A DNA stretch of 27,925 nucleotides from Thiobacillus denitrificans (GTDB lineage: Bacteria; Pseudomonadota; Gammaproteobacteria; Burkholderiales; Thiobacillaceae), in contig DILD01000002.1 of the NCBI GenBank assembly GCA_002424845.1, positions 138 through 28,062 on the forward strand, given 5' to 3'. Under the pieces are notes generated by a model. That model made no database searches. It saw only the letters and a list, made by a program, of their open reading frames with translations, and was not told the DNA's origin. Shown one piece after another: positions 7,606-18,424 of the stretch (the first letter of the stretch is position 1; each line of letters starts with the position of its first letter). A program made the translations under genes and the position numbers.

Positions 7606-8673
7606 ATGGCTGAGCTGGTTCTCGATTCGGTTTCACAGTCCTACGGCAATCGACAGATCATTGCCGATCTCTCCTTCACCCTGCCCGAAGGTGCGATCGG
7701 CTGCCTGCTCGGACCCTCAGGCTGCGGCAAAACGACGGCCCTGCGCTGCATCTCCGGATTCGAACCGATCCAGCACGGTGAAATTCGCATCGACGGCGAG
7801 ACGGTTAGTCGTTCCAGCTGGATGCTGCCCGCGGAAAAACGCCGCGTCGGCATGGTGTTTCAGGATTACGCGCTGTTTCCCCATCTCACGGTGGCAGGCA
7901 ATGTCGGCTTCGGCCTGCGCGGCAAGAGCATCGCCGAAAAGCAGGCTCGCATCGATGAATTGCTGAAACTGGTTGGGCTTTCCGCCCATGCCGGTCAGTA
8001 CCCGCATCAGCTCTCAGGCGGCCAGCAGCAGCGCGTGGCCCTGGCTCGCGCACTGGCCCCGCGCCCGAGCCTGATTCTGATGGACGAGCCCTTCTCCAAC
8101 CTCGACGTCGAACTGCGCGAACGCCTGTCGATCGAAGTGCGCGACATCCTCAAGCGCGAAGCCACCACCGCGCTCATCGTCACCCACGACCAGCACGAAG
8201 CCTTCTCGCTGGCCGACTGGGTCGGCGTCATGCACCAGGGCCGCATCCAGCAGTGGGACACGCCCTACAACCTGTACCACGAGCCGGCCAACCGCTTCGT
8301 CGCCGACTTCGTCGGCCAGGGTGCGCTGGTCACCGGCGAGGTGATCAACGACCATCAGGTAGAAATCGAACTCGGCGTGCTCAGCGGCCACATTCCGGTC
8401 GAGTGCGATGCCAGCGGCTGCGACGAATGCGTGCGCAGCTGCCACGTCGACGTGCTGCTGCGGCCCGACGACATCGTCCACGACGACGACAGCCTGCTGC
8501 TGGCCGAAGTCGAGAACAAGGCCTTCCGCGGCGCCGAGTTCCTCTACACGCTGAAGCTGCCCAGCGGACAGCGCGCCCTGTCGCTGGTGCCATCGCACCA
8601 TAACCACGCTATCGGCGAACGCATCGGCATCAAGCTGGCGGTCGATCACGTCGTAGCCTTCCGGCGCGAATAA
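7606..8673 (+). CDS. Ferric iron ABC transporter ATP-binding protein (FbpC type) with a cysteine cluster
   Basis: A 355-residue ATPase that powers the iron permease. Walker A GPSGCGKTT is at 36-44, the Q loop at Gln86, the signature LSGGQ at 136-140, Walker B with Asp160-Glu161, and the H-loop His194. The C-terminal third is a TOBE-type regulatory domain. It carries Cys267, Cys272, Cys275 and Cys279, a C-x4-C-x2-C-x3-C cluster that is not part of the standard ATPase motifs. Such spacing could bind a metal or an iron-sulfur cluster, which is an inference only. The gene follows the permease by 6 bases and precedes a hybrid kinase by 16 bases, so all four genes are probably one Fur-controlled transcript. 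Confidence 0.93.
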   Translation: MAELVLDSVSQSYGNRQIIADLSFTLPEGAIGCLLGPSGCGKTTALRCISGFEPIQHGEIRIDGETVSRSSWMLPAEKRRVGMVFQDYALFPHLTVAGNVGFGLRGKSIAEKQARIDELLKLVGLSAHAGQYPHQLSGGQQQRVALARALAPRPSLILMDEPFSNLDVELRERLSIEVRDILKREATTALIVTHDQHEAFSLADWVGVMHQGRIQQWDTPYNLYHEPANRFVADFVGQGALVTGEVINDHQVEIELGVLSGHIPVECDASGCDECVRSCHVDVLLRPDDIVHDDDSLLLAEVENKAFRGAEFLYTLKLPSGQRALSLVPSHHNHAIGERIGIKLAVDHVVAFRRE

Positions 8674-8689
8674 CGCCGACACAGGCCGC

Positions 8690-11257
<2,568 letters not shown>

Positions 11258-11271
11258 CGTTGCGACTCGAA

Positions 11272-11298
11272 TTGACGTAGACAATGCCGTAGGATGAT
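11272..11298 (+). promoter_or_regulatory. Possible promoter before the DUF302 gene
   Basis: TTGACG at 11272-11277 is a good -35 (five of six). The best -10 partner is GATGAT at 11293-11298 (four of six) at a short 15-base spacing. The site lies in the 66-base gap between the kinase stop and the ATG at 11324. The weak spacing keeps this tentative. Confidence 0.3.
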
Positions 11299-11323
11299 AG
11301 GCCATCAGCCCGGGAGGCACGCC

Positions 11324-12034
11324 ATGACGCGACTTCTTGTTTTCATTTTTGCCTGCTGTGCCTGTCTGCCGGCAACCGCAGCCGATACGCCTGTCACACA
11401 CGCACCCGCAGAAACCGTTGTGCCGGGCTGGCTCGATATCACGCCTACACCCTATGGACCAATGCTGATCCAGCAGGGCCCGCCGCCGCCATACCGCGAC
11501 TACCAGATGAGTCGCGTGTTGACGCCTGAAGAAAGGAAACGCTGGCTGGAAATGTCCATGCCGATGATGGCCAACGTAATGCAGATGGATGCACGCGAGG
11601 TCATGAATCATTTTGCCGTCAAACTCAAGGCAAAATCAGGTCTGAGCTTCGACGAGGTGATCCAGTCGATGATGTTGCGCGCCAATCGGCTCAACCTTAA
11701 ATTTGTCGGCAGCAACCCCATTTCGCAGGACCTTCGCGCCGCGCTCAACGATGACACTGTCCCGCGCACCGAGATATTCAGCTTCTGCGACATCATGCTT
11801 GCACGTGACCTGCTCAGGCACATTCCGGAAATGGTGGTTTTCATGCCCTGCCGCATCGCGGTCATGGCAGATGCCGCGGGGGACATCTGGATACTGACGA
11901 TGAACTGGGATGTGACCGGCCTCGAGCTTGCCGGCAAACAGGAAAACATACCACCCGAACTGCGGCGCGGCATGCTGGACATCAGGAACAAAATGGAAGA
12001 CGTCATGCGCGCAGGCGCGAACGGCGAACTTTGA
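11324..12034 (+). CDS. Exported DUF302-domain protein
   Basis: A 236-residue protein with a signal peptide ending near TAA (residues 18-20). The start was set at ATG 11324, not the in-frame ATG 11294, because GGGAGG lies just upstream and the signal peptide begins there. The C-terminal half, especially SFCDIMLARDLL and VVFMPCRIAVM, fits the DUF302 family of small conserved domains with unknown activity; Cys155 and Cys176 sit in these two conserved strings. The middle is rich in methionine (MSMPMMANVMQM), which may be relevant to copper or to redox chemistry, but that is speculation. Its stop overlaps the possible TTG start of the next gene, suggesting coupled translation. Confidence 0.75.
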   Translation: MTRLLVFIFACCACLPATAADTPVTHAPAETVVPGWLDITPTPYGPMLIQQGPPPPYRDYQMSRVLTPEERKRWLEMSMPMMANVMQMDAREVMNHFAVKLKAKSGLSFDEVIQSMMLRANRLNLKFVGSNPISQDLRAALNDDTVPRTEIFSFCDIMLARDLLRHIPEMVVFMPCRIAVMADAAGDIWILTMNWDVTGLELAGKQENIPPELRRGMLDIRNKMEDVMRAGANGEL

Positions 12035-13071
12035 CTTTGACGAAGGCGGCCAACCCATTCGACTCAGCAACGGCCCTGGAGCATTCCTTCGCAGAGGGCC
12101 TGAGCACGATGCTGGAAAACCATTCCGGGCTGGGCGTCTATATCCTGGTACTGGCCAATGCGGCCTACGATGCCAGGCTATGGACCCGGCTTTCTCCCGC
12201 CTTGTCAGCCCGCCATGCCGAACTGTCTGAAGCCATCGCCGACACGCTGCGTCGGGGGCGAAAACTGGATGAACCGGACGATGACGTGCTGGTGTTTCTC
12301 AAACTGCACGCCATCGGCCTCAAACATCTCGGCGTCATGGAACACCGCCGGGCCGGACATTGGGAAGTGATGTTCAACCCCATTCGCGCCCTGCGACCGC
12401 CACGCAACAGCGGAATGAAATTTGACAATCTGCAGCGCCCCTTCGATTCGAACGGCTTTCATTTCAACCGCCCCTTTCTTGCCAGGGAAATTTTCTGGGA
12501 AGGCGAACTGGCAGGCACTTCAGCCCGATTGCTTTACAACAAGTTTCCCTTCGCCCGCCTGCATGGACTGCTGGTTCCGGAGCCCGGGCATCAATTGCCG
12601 CAATACCTGAGCCCGGCATTGCACGGCTGGGCCTGGGACATCTGCACCGCAGCCAGCCTGCCCGGCCTGTGCCTGGGCTACAACAGCCAGGGCGCTGGCG
12701 CCTCAGTCAACCATCTGCACTTCCAGAGTTTCGTGCAATCCCGGCCATTACCGGTTCAAAACCCGCTTTTCGCTCACAATGGCGGCTCCGAGCCCTATCC
12801 CCTGCCCTGCCAGCGTTTCACCGATGCGACAAACGCCTGGTTCGCGATCGATCAACTGCACCAGCAGAACATGCCTTACAACCTGATTTACAGCCAGGGA
12901 TGCGTGCATCTTCTTGCCCGCGCCCCACAGGACAGTGAAAAACTCCTGCCCCAGAGCCGTGGCTATGGCTGGAGTGAAATGGCGGGTGCCGTCACCCTGT
13001 TCAGCAAGGATGCTTTCGAAGATTTAAATGAAGCTGCATTTTCAATGGAACTGGCGAGCTTCGTTCGATGA
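12031..13071 (+). CDS. HIT/GalT-like protein, possible GDP-hexose or dinucleotide phosphorylase
   Basis: A 346-residue protein of the histidine-triad superfamily as judged by motifs. HLHFQ at 228-232, preceded by GASVN, gives the H-x-H-x-Q nucleotide-transfer site; NKFPFARLHGLLVP at 170-183 fits the strand and loop that hold substrate in Ap4A phosphorylase and GalT-type enzymes. The NHLHFQ form recalls plant VTC2 GDP-L-galactose phosphorylase and its relatives. Expected chemistry is transfer or phosphorolysis through a histidine-nucleotide intermediate; the substrate is unknown. The start is probably TTG 12031, overlapping the preceding stop, though ATG 12109 is an alternative that would remove 26 residues. 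It converges on the phosphodiesterase gene with an 11-base gap and no terminator. Confidence 0.7.
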   Translation: MTLTKAANPFDSATALEHSFAEGLSTMLENHSGLGVYILVLANAAYDARLWTRLSPALSARHAELSEAIADTLRRGRKLDEPDDDVLVFLKLHAIGLKHLGVMEHRRAGHWEVMFNPIRALRPPRNSGMKFDNLQRPFDSNGFHFNRPFLAREIFWEGELAGTSARLLYNKFPFARLHGLLVPEPGHQLPQYLSPALHGWAWDICTAASLPGLCLGYNSQGAGASVNHLHFQSFVQSRPLPVQNPLFAHNGGSEPYPLPCQRFTDATNAWFAIDQLHQQNMPYNLIYSQGCVHLLARAPQDSEKLLPQSRGYGWSEMAGAVTLFSKDAFEDLNEAAFSMELASFVR

Positions 13072-13082
13072 ACCAGGCTTGA

Positions 13083-13850
13083 TCAAAACTCGATCACTTG
13101 CCCTTGCAATAAGGCTTCGACACTCCGCCCGGACGTAACTGCGCGAAGCTCGTTCATGATCGCCGACTCGTTTCCGGGCTTCAAATGGGTGATCCAGATT
13201 TCGGGGCGTCCTTTCAACTGCTGTAATTCTGCAGCCAGCGAGTCCGGCCAGTGATGTTTCGAGGCCTGGGCGACCTCCGACAGTTCATTCTCGAACGACG
13301 TTTCGATGATGAGATGGCGCAAGTCAGGAATCGCATTAACCGCTGCGACAAAGGCCTCGCTGTGAGTGGTGTCCCCACTGAACACCAGGCCTCCCCCCCC
13401 CATTGCCGCCAGATGAATCCCGCACGCCGGAACCACATGGTTGGCGGGCAGCGGGCGGAATGTGCGCCCTTTCAGCGTAAACGTCTCCCCCAAATCCAGC
13501 GGTTCGAAGCGCAGCCACGGTGATGCCAGGCTCGGAATTTCACGAAAATCCGGCCAAAGATGCCAGTTGAACAGGTGGCGAGAGAGCACATCCAGCACTT
13601 CCGGCAACGCGTGCACCGTCACAGGCGCGGTTCGCAGGTCACCGACGCTGTCGAGCAATAAAGGCAGGCCCAGTACGTGATCGAGGTGGGCATGGGTGAT
13701 AAACACGTGATCGATCTTCAGCAGATGCTCGAAATCAAGTGTGGTGATGCCGCTACCGGCATCGATCAGAACATCGTCATCAACCAGAAAGCTGGTGGTG
13801 TGGCGCCCGCTGCCGATACCGCCGCTGCAGCCTAATACGGTGAGTTTCAT
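13083..13850 (-). CDS. Metallo-beta-lactamase-fold hydrolase, probable 3',5'-cyclic nucleotide phosphodiesterase (class II-like)
   Basis: A 255-residue MBL-fold enzyme with the two-metal signature THAHLDH at 52-58 and further ligands His138, Asp160 in FSGDTT and His222 in THLKPG. The opening KLTVLGCSGG and RHTTSFLV resemble class II cyclic-AMP phosphodiesterases and related hydrolases. I chose ATG 13850 because the upstream in-frame extension is antisense to nothing conserved and overlaps the cyclase gene. The gene lies 19 bases downstream of an adenylate cyclase on the same strand, which strongly favours cAMP as substrate, though RNase Z-like or other MBL roles are not excluded. A run of nine G (C9 on the plus strand, 13393-13401) encodes four glycines. 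Confidence 0.75.
   Translation of the reverse strand: MKLTVLGCSGGIGSGRHTTSFLVDDDVLIDAGSGITTLDFEHLLKIDHVFITHAHLDHVLGLPLLLDSVGDLRTAPVTVHALPEVLDVLSRHLFNWHLWPDFREIPSLASPWLRFEPLDLGETFTLKGRTFRPLPANHVVPACGIHLAAMGGGGLVFSGDTTHSEAFVAAVNAIPDLRHLIIETSFENELSEVAQASKHHWPDSLAAELQQLKGRPEIWITHLKPGNESAIMNELRAVTSGRSVEALLQGQVIEF
13393..13401. repeat. C9 mononucleotide tract in the phosphodiesterase gene
   Basis: Nine consecutive C on the plus strand, read as G on the coding strand, cover Met150 to Gly154. A change of one base would shift the frame just before the metal ligand Asp160 and inactivate the enzyme. It may also be a point of sequencing error. Confidence 0.9.
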
Positions 13851-13869
13851 CGCAGTTTTTTTGTCGTAG

Positions 13870-16086
13870 CTACTTGGTTGTGTAGACGAATACGCCGTCC
13901 CATTCGGCGGGCGGCGGCGATTCGCGAAAATGCGCGATGCGCTCAAGGTAGATATCGTACAGCTTCCGCGGCGAATGAGCATTGAGTGCGCGCAAACCCG
14001 CTTCGGCCGCATTCCAGTCCTGCGCCTGATAATGCGCGAACGCGGCCTCGAATCCTGCAGCATTCTGCCGCATGGATTCGTCCAGCGCATCCTTGAGCCC
14101 CAGCGGCTCATAAATCGCAACCGGGGTTTCCTTGCCCTTGACGCGCACGTCGTCAATTTTCATGAAAGCGTGGTGCGGATCGGCCTCGACCGTAGGCTGG
14201 GCAACCAGGATGCCGACGGCATATTGCTTGGTGATGCTCTCCAGGCGCGACCCCAGATTCACGGAATCACCCATCACGGTATAGGACATGCGGAACTCCG
14301 AGCCCATGTTGCCGACACTCATACGGCCCGTATTGACGCCAATGCCGATTTTTACCTCAGGCCAGCCGCGCGCGGCAAACTCCTCGTTCAGTTGCGGCAA
14401 CGCGGCCTGCATCTCGAGCGCGGTCCGCACCGCGCGGGTGGCATGATCGGCCAGATCCAGCGGGGCGTTCCAGAACGCCATAACGGCATCGCCGATGTAT
14501 TTATCGATGGTGCCGCGCTGCTGCTGGATGATGCGCGTCATGGTCGACAGGTAAGCATTCAATACCTCGGCAAGCTCAGCCGGCGGCAGTTTCTCCGAAA
14601 AATTGGTAAAACCGCGAATGTCGGAAAACAGCACGCTCATGTCACGCGACTGGCCTTCCATTGAGTAATGCGCGGGATTCCGGCTCATCTCGGCGGCCAG
14701 TTCAGGTGGCACATACTGGCCGAACAGCTTGGTGATCTGGTGCTTGCTGCGTGTTGCGGCAAAAAAACCGTAGGCGGTGTTGAGCGCATACAAACCGAAT
14801 AGCGTCAGCATCGGTGCCGCCATGGGCACCACCATGAATCGTGACCATGCCGCATGGTAGGCCGCCAGCAGCACCGCCAGCAGCACCAGAGTCGTTGCCA
14901 GGCCGATGCTCGGCCCAAAACGCAACAGCACCACCGTCAACAAGGTGCCGAGCAACAGGACGGCAGCTAGCCGTGCATCCTGCGCCCACGGTGGCGTGGC
15001 ACGGGTGTCGCCGTCAAGAATGCCGGCGATCAGATGCGCATGGATCTCGACCCCCGGAAAGGCATTTGAAAAAGGGGTCACCCGCAAGTCGGCCAAGCCG
15101 GGGGCAGTCGACCCCACCAGCACAATGCGGTTTTCAAGTTGCTCCAGCGGCGCCTTGCCGGCCAGCACCTGATCTGCCGACAGATAGGGAAACGGCGAGC
15201 CGGCACGATATGGCACATGTACGGTTCCATCGGCGCTGAGGGGAACGCGTATGCCGCCCACCTCGATCCAGGGTGTCAGGTACGGCCCGCCCAACAGCCT
15301 GGTCGATTCGATCCCTGCCACCACAGGCTCGCCGCCGAAAGCCACCCGCAGCGTCGAAGCCGACAGGGCCAGGTGATAGCCCTCGCCAAACAGGTCGATC
15401 AGGGCCATCTGCCGTGCCGTTCCATCCTCGTCTGCCTGCATGTTGAAAAAACCGGCCCCCTGAACAGCCTGCTGAAAGGCCGCAAGATTGGCGCCATACC
15501 CGGTAGGCTGAGGCTTGTCGAAGTGCAACGGATCGAATGCGGTGGCCGGTAACGATGGGGGCGGTAGCATGCCGGTTTTGGCATCCCCGTAGCCTTGGGG
15601 AATGAAGTAATAGCCGAGCGACAGGGGGCGCTCGGCCAACCCCCGTGCAAAACGGGCATCGTAATCGAGCCGCGGGGCAAGTTGCTTGAGGACAGCCTGA
15701 AAATCATGGCTTCCTGCCAGCTCGCCTTGCGCGAACCGTTGCAGGGAGGCGAGACCGGAACTTGTGTCCGCCTCGGCAAACACCACGTCGAATCCAACTG
15801 CGGCCACCCCATAATGGTCAAACAGCTGTTCGACCAGTTTGGTCATGACGTCACGGTTCCACGGCCAGCGACCGACACTTTTCAGGCTGGCTTCGTCAAT
15901 GTCGAGGATGGTCACCCGGTCATCCGCCCCCGCCGGGGCAGTGCGCTTCAGCCAGGTGTCATACAGCCAGGCCTCGGCACGCTGCATGGGTGCAATATGA
16001 ACCACTCCCGCGACATGTACTGCAATCAGCAGAACAAATAGCGCAGATAGTCCCGCCTGCGTCAGCCGGGATAAAGCGGCCCTCAC
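13870..16086 (-). CDS. CHASE2-domain class III adenylate cyclase
   Basis: A 738-residue membrane enzyme that makes cAMP from ATP. Order: TM (about 10-30), extracytoplasmic CHASE2 sensor (about 35-345), three TM segments (about 370-445), then the cyclase domain (about 480-640). Metal-binding Asp489 (FSDI) and Asp533 (IGDA), purine-specifying Lys529 and Asp607, and transition-state Asn610 and Arg614 are all present. The Lys/Asp pair points to ATP, not GTP. The start is GTG and overlaps the TGA of the M48 protease gene (GTGA), implying coupled translation. The phosphodiesterase gene follows after 19 bases. The CHASE2 domain should sense an unknown periplasmic signal. Confidence 0.93.
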   Translation of the reverse strand: MRAALSRLTQAGLSALFVLLIAVHVAGVVHIAPMQRAEAWLYDTWLKRTAPAGADDRVTILDIDEASLKSVGRWPWNRDVMTKLVEQLFDHYGVAAVGFDVVFAEADTSSGLASLQRFAQGELAGSHDFQAVLKQLAPRLDYDARFARGLAERPLSLGYYFIPQGYGDAKTGMLPPPSLPATAFDPLHFDKPQPTGYGANLAAFQQAVQGAGFFNMQADEDGTARQMALIDLFGEGYHLALSASTLRVAFGGEPVVAGIESTRLLGGPYLTPWIEVGGIRVPLSADGTVHVPYRAGSPFPYLSADQVLAGKAPLEQLENRIVLVGSTAPGLADLRVTPFSNAFPGVEIHAHLIAGILDGDTRATPPWAQDARLAAVLLLGTLLTVVLLRFGPSIGLATTLVLLAVLLAAYHAAWSRFMVVPMAAPMLTLFGLYALNTAYGFFAATRSKHQITKLFGQYVPPELAAEMSRNPAHYSMEGQSRDMSVLFSDIRGFTNFSEKLPPAELAEVLNAYLSTMTRIIQQQRGTIDKYIGDAVMAFWNAPLDLADHATRAVRTALEMQAALPQLNEEFAARGWPEVKIGIGVNTGRMSVGNMGSEFRMSYTVMGDSVNLGSRLESITKQYAVGILVAQPTVEADPHHAFMKIDDVRVKGKETPVAIYEPLGLKDALDESMRQNAAGFEAAFAHYQAQDWNAAEAGLRALNAHSPRKLYDIYLERIAHFRESPPPAEWDGVFVYTTK

Positions 16087-16991
16087 CGAATGCGGTAGAA
16101 ACGATCGGTCAGCGTTTTACCATTCACCTCGTCAAAGCGATTACCTACCGCGTCCCCCAGCACGGCCAGCCGGTCAGCCGGATGCGGATGGGTTTTGTAA
16201 AGCAGACTGGTACGCGCATCGCCGGAAGGCAGACCCGCCAGGTCCTGCAGCACACCGGGCAATCCCCATGGCTCATACCCGGCACGGGCGGCATACACGA
16301 CGCCGACCCGGTCAGCTTCATACTCGGCGTTTTTGTCGAGTCCGCGCGCCAGGATTTCGGCGCCATTTCCGATCAGATTTTGCACCATCTGGTCGCTGCC
16401 CCGCGCCTTGCTGCTGGCGACCTGCCCCAGCGCCCCGATCAGGCTGGATTGCTTGAGCACCTTGAGATGATGCTTCTGGGTGACGTGCGCAATTTCATGG
16501 CCCAGCACGCCCGCCAGTTCGGCCTCACTGTTCAAACGCCGATACAGGCCCTTGGTCACGAAGATGTAGCCGCCCGGCGCGGCAAAAGCGTTGATGGCCT
16601 CGGTATCCAGCACGCCGAAACGCCACGTGAGATCCTTGCGCCCGCTGTTCTGCGCAACCCAGCCGCCCACCAGATTGACGTAGCGCTGCAGCTTGTCGTC
16701 GCGCACCAGCGGCACCGCGCCCAGCAGGTTGCCGGAAATCTGTCGGCCGATGCGGTTTTCCTCTTCCAGCGAATAATCGCCAAACAGCGCAAAACCAAGC
16801 TGGACGGGATCAACTTTCTGCTTGCCCTGGGGCGGCGCTGCCGCCGCGCTTGTAGGGGCCTGCTGCACGGGCGCGTTCTTGTTCAATTTCTGGTTGAGGC
16901 GATCCTCGAGCAGCTTCCCGAAATCGAAGGCAGAGGCCGACCCGCCAAAAACGAATAGCGGAACCGCCAAAAGCATGAGTTTGGTGTTCAT
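16083..16991 (-). CDS. Exported M48-family zinc metalloprotease
   Basis: A 302-residue protease with a signal peptide ending at ASA (residues 19-21), no further membrane segment, and the zinc motif HEIAH at 165-169; the third ligand is expected at Glu223 in EYEAD. This is the small periplasmic group related to BepA and LoiP, which act in outer-membrane quality control, but without BepA's TPR tail. ATG 16991 was preferred over ATG 17006 because the latter's codons form the ribosome binding site GGGAGAG. The start overlaps the stop of the SH3 gene by one base (TGATG) and the stop overlaps the cyclase start, so the three are probably translated together. Confidence 0.9.
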   Translation of the reverse strand: MNTKLMLLAVPLFVFGGSASAFDFGKLLEDRLNQKLNKNAPVQQAPTSAAAAPPQGKQKVDPVQLGFALFGDYSLEEENRIGRQISGNLLGAVPLVRDDKLQRYVNLVGGWVAQNSGRKDLTWRFGVLDTEAINAFAAPGGYIFVTKGLYRRLNSEAELAGVLGHEIAHVTQKHHLKVLKQSSLIGALGQVASSKARGSDQMVQNLIGNGAEILARGLDKNAEYEADRVGVVYAARAGYEPWGLPGVLQDLAGLPSGDARTSLLYKTHPHPADRLAVLGDAVGNRFDEVNGKTLTDRFYRIR

Positions 16992-17521
16992 CAGTTGCTC
17001 TCCCATGTCGAGGAGGATTGCGCGCCTCCCGGCGCCGGCAGGGCCTGTACGCTTGCCGCAGAAAGGCCGGACTGGCCGGCGAAGGCCATGGCCTGCGCAG
17101 CGCTCACGGACAGGCTCTCCAGCCGCACCAGCTCATCCGCATTGAATCCGGCCTGCTTCAGTTCCTCATCACTGAGCCCGCGCAAGCCCGCAACCGCAAC
17201 CACCCGGCTGGGGTCGGAGCGCGTCGTCGCCACGCCGACCACATCGCCAATTCCGGCACTCCCCACGCCACCCGCCCCCGCACGTACCGACAGCAAGCGT
17301 ATCCAGCCGGTGTTTTGACCGGCCGTAATACGCAGCCAGCCGCCCTGTTTGGCCAGAATGGTGACACTGGCCCCCTTCGACACCGTTGCCGCCACACTGG
17401 CGGTCGCGCTCGGCTGGCTGTACAGCTTTTCATCGCGCAGCACCGTACCAGGCGCAGCCGCAACGGACGTTGCAAGGCAGCAAGCCAGCAATGCGAGCGT
17501 CGACATCAGGTTTTTCTGCAT
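16991..17521 (-). CDS. Exported SH3b-domain protein
   Basis: A 176-residue protein with a signal peptide cut after VAAA (near residue 22). One bacterial SH3 domain follows at about residues 25-80: LYSQPSATASV, GASVTILAKQGGWLRI, GWIRLLSV. This fold often binds cell-wall peptides. The C-terminal half is rich in alanine, glycine and serine with a short helical, acidic part and no recognised domain. ATG 17521 was chosen since AGAGGGG stands 7 bases upstream and the signal peptide begins there. It is the first gene of the SH3-protease-cyclase-phosphodiesterase operon, diverging from the MCE operon across 82 bases. Confidence 0.82.
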   Translation of the reverse strand: MQKNLMSTLALLACCLATSVAAAPGTVLRDEKLYSQPSATASVAATVSKGASVTILAKQGGWLRITAGQNTGWIRLLSVRAGAGGVGSAGIGDVVGVATTRSDPSRVVAVAGLRGLSDEELKQAGFNADELVRLESLSVSAAQAMAFAGQSGLSAASVQALPAPGGAQSSSTWESN

Positions 17522-17603
17522 GGGATTCCCCTCTTTAATAGTGGAAACTGTATGACCTGAAACGCAATGGCGCAAGCGTCGCGCCAGGCGGTAAGATGCT
17601 GCG

Positions 17604-18398
17604 ATGAATTTTCTTGCAGCCACCATCGAATCGCTCGGCGCCAAGGTCACCGGCTGGTTTGCCGTTGGCTACGCCATGTTCGCCTTTCTGGCGCGTGCCA
17701 CGTTGCTGCTGCTGGACCGGACAACCTGGAACCGCGCCACCCTGGACGTCGTCGTCAAACAGGTGTACTTCACCTCGGTGCAGATTCTGCACGTTTTCCT
17801 TGGCTACGCACTGGTTATTTCGTGGCTCATCATCACCATTATCCTATCCACCGCACGCGATTTCGGCCTGACCGAATTTGCCAGCGAGATGACCATTCGG
17901 GTGCTGGTACTGGAATTGCTGCCTTTCCTGACCGCGCTGTTTATCGCCCTGCGTTCCGGCAGCGCGATCAATACCGAAATCGCCCTGATGCAAGTCAACA
18001 ATGAATTGGATGCGCTGGCGCACTGCAAGGTTCCGCCGATGCAGTTCGAATTTCTGCCACGCCTGCTGGGCGGCGTGATTTCGGTCGTCACCCTGGCAGG
18101 GCTGGCTGGCCTGCTCGCCCTGCTGACGGGTTATCTTGCGATTTACGGTATGAACACGGCAGGGGTTGAACCGTACACGCAGACCATCGCAAAGATTTTC
18201 GATTTCCAGATCGTAGCCGGACTGATTGCCAAATGTGCGCTGTTCGGACTGGCGGTCACCCTGATCCCGGTCACCGCCGGGCTCGAAACGCCGAAAAAAC
18301 TCTTCATGGTTCCGGTCTCCGTGCTGCGCGGCATGATGCGGGTATTCTTCGCCATTGTGGCAATCGAGGTGGTGTCATTAGCGCTCAAGTACATCTGA
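17604..18398 (+). CDS. MlaE/YrbE-family ABC permease of an MCE lipid transporter
   Basis: A 264-residue inner-membrane protein with about five hydrophobic helices, the usual length for MlaE. The family core RSGSAINTEIALM (117-129) followed by NELDALAHCKVPP (133-145) is recognisable, but the usual E-x-M-G part of the cytoplasmic coupling loop (commonly ALEVMGVNP) here reads ALAHCKVPP. The second cytoplasmic loop near 226-235 (GLETPKKLFM) also differs from the common G-x-EGVG form. These are the surfaces on which the ATPase MlaF normally docks, and the next gene encodes an ATPase-like protein without catalytic motifs. Family function: moving phospholipid between inner membrane and the MCE protein. 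Confidence 0.9.
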   Translation: MNFLAATIESLGAKVTGWFAVGYAMFAFLARATLLLLDRTTWNRATLDVVVKQVYFTSVQILHVFLGYALVISWLIITIILSTARDFGLTEFASEMTIRVLVLELLPFLTALFIALRSGSAINTEIALMQVNNELDALAHCKVPPMQFEFLPRLLGGVISVVTLAGLAGLLALLTGYLAIYGMNTAGVEPYTQTIAKIFDFQIVAGLIAKCALFGLAVTLIPVTAGLETPKKLFMVPVSVLRGMMRVFFAIVAIEVVSLALKYI

Positions 18399-18424
18399 CT
18401 CTGTTCGACGAGCGCGCCGCCCTG

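Noticed and set aside
13851..14156. N-terminal extension of the phosphodiesterase to 14156
   Set aside because: It overlaps the cyclase gene and is Arg-rich shadow sequence; MKLTVLG at 13850 is the natural MBL start.
17592..17597. TAAGAT six bases before the MCE-operon ATG, suggesting a leaderless transcript
   Set aside because: The box fits a -10 in four of six bases but no -35 was found at proper spacing, so the case is too weak to list as a promoter.
18233..18424. Longer start (ATG 18233) for the pseudo-ATPase
   Set aside because: It would overlap the permease gene by 166 bases and its residues there (Arg, His and Gly rich) are a shadow of the permease.
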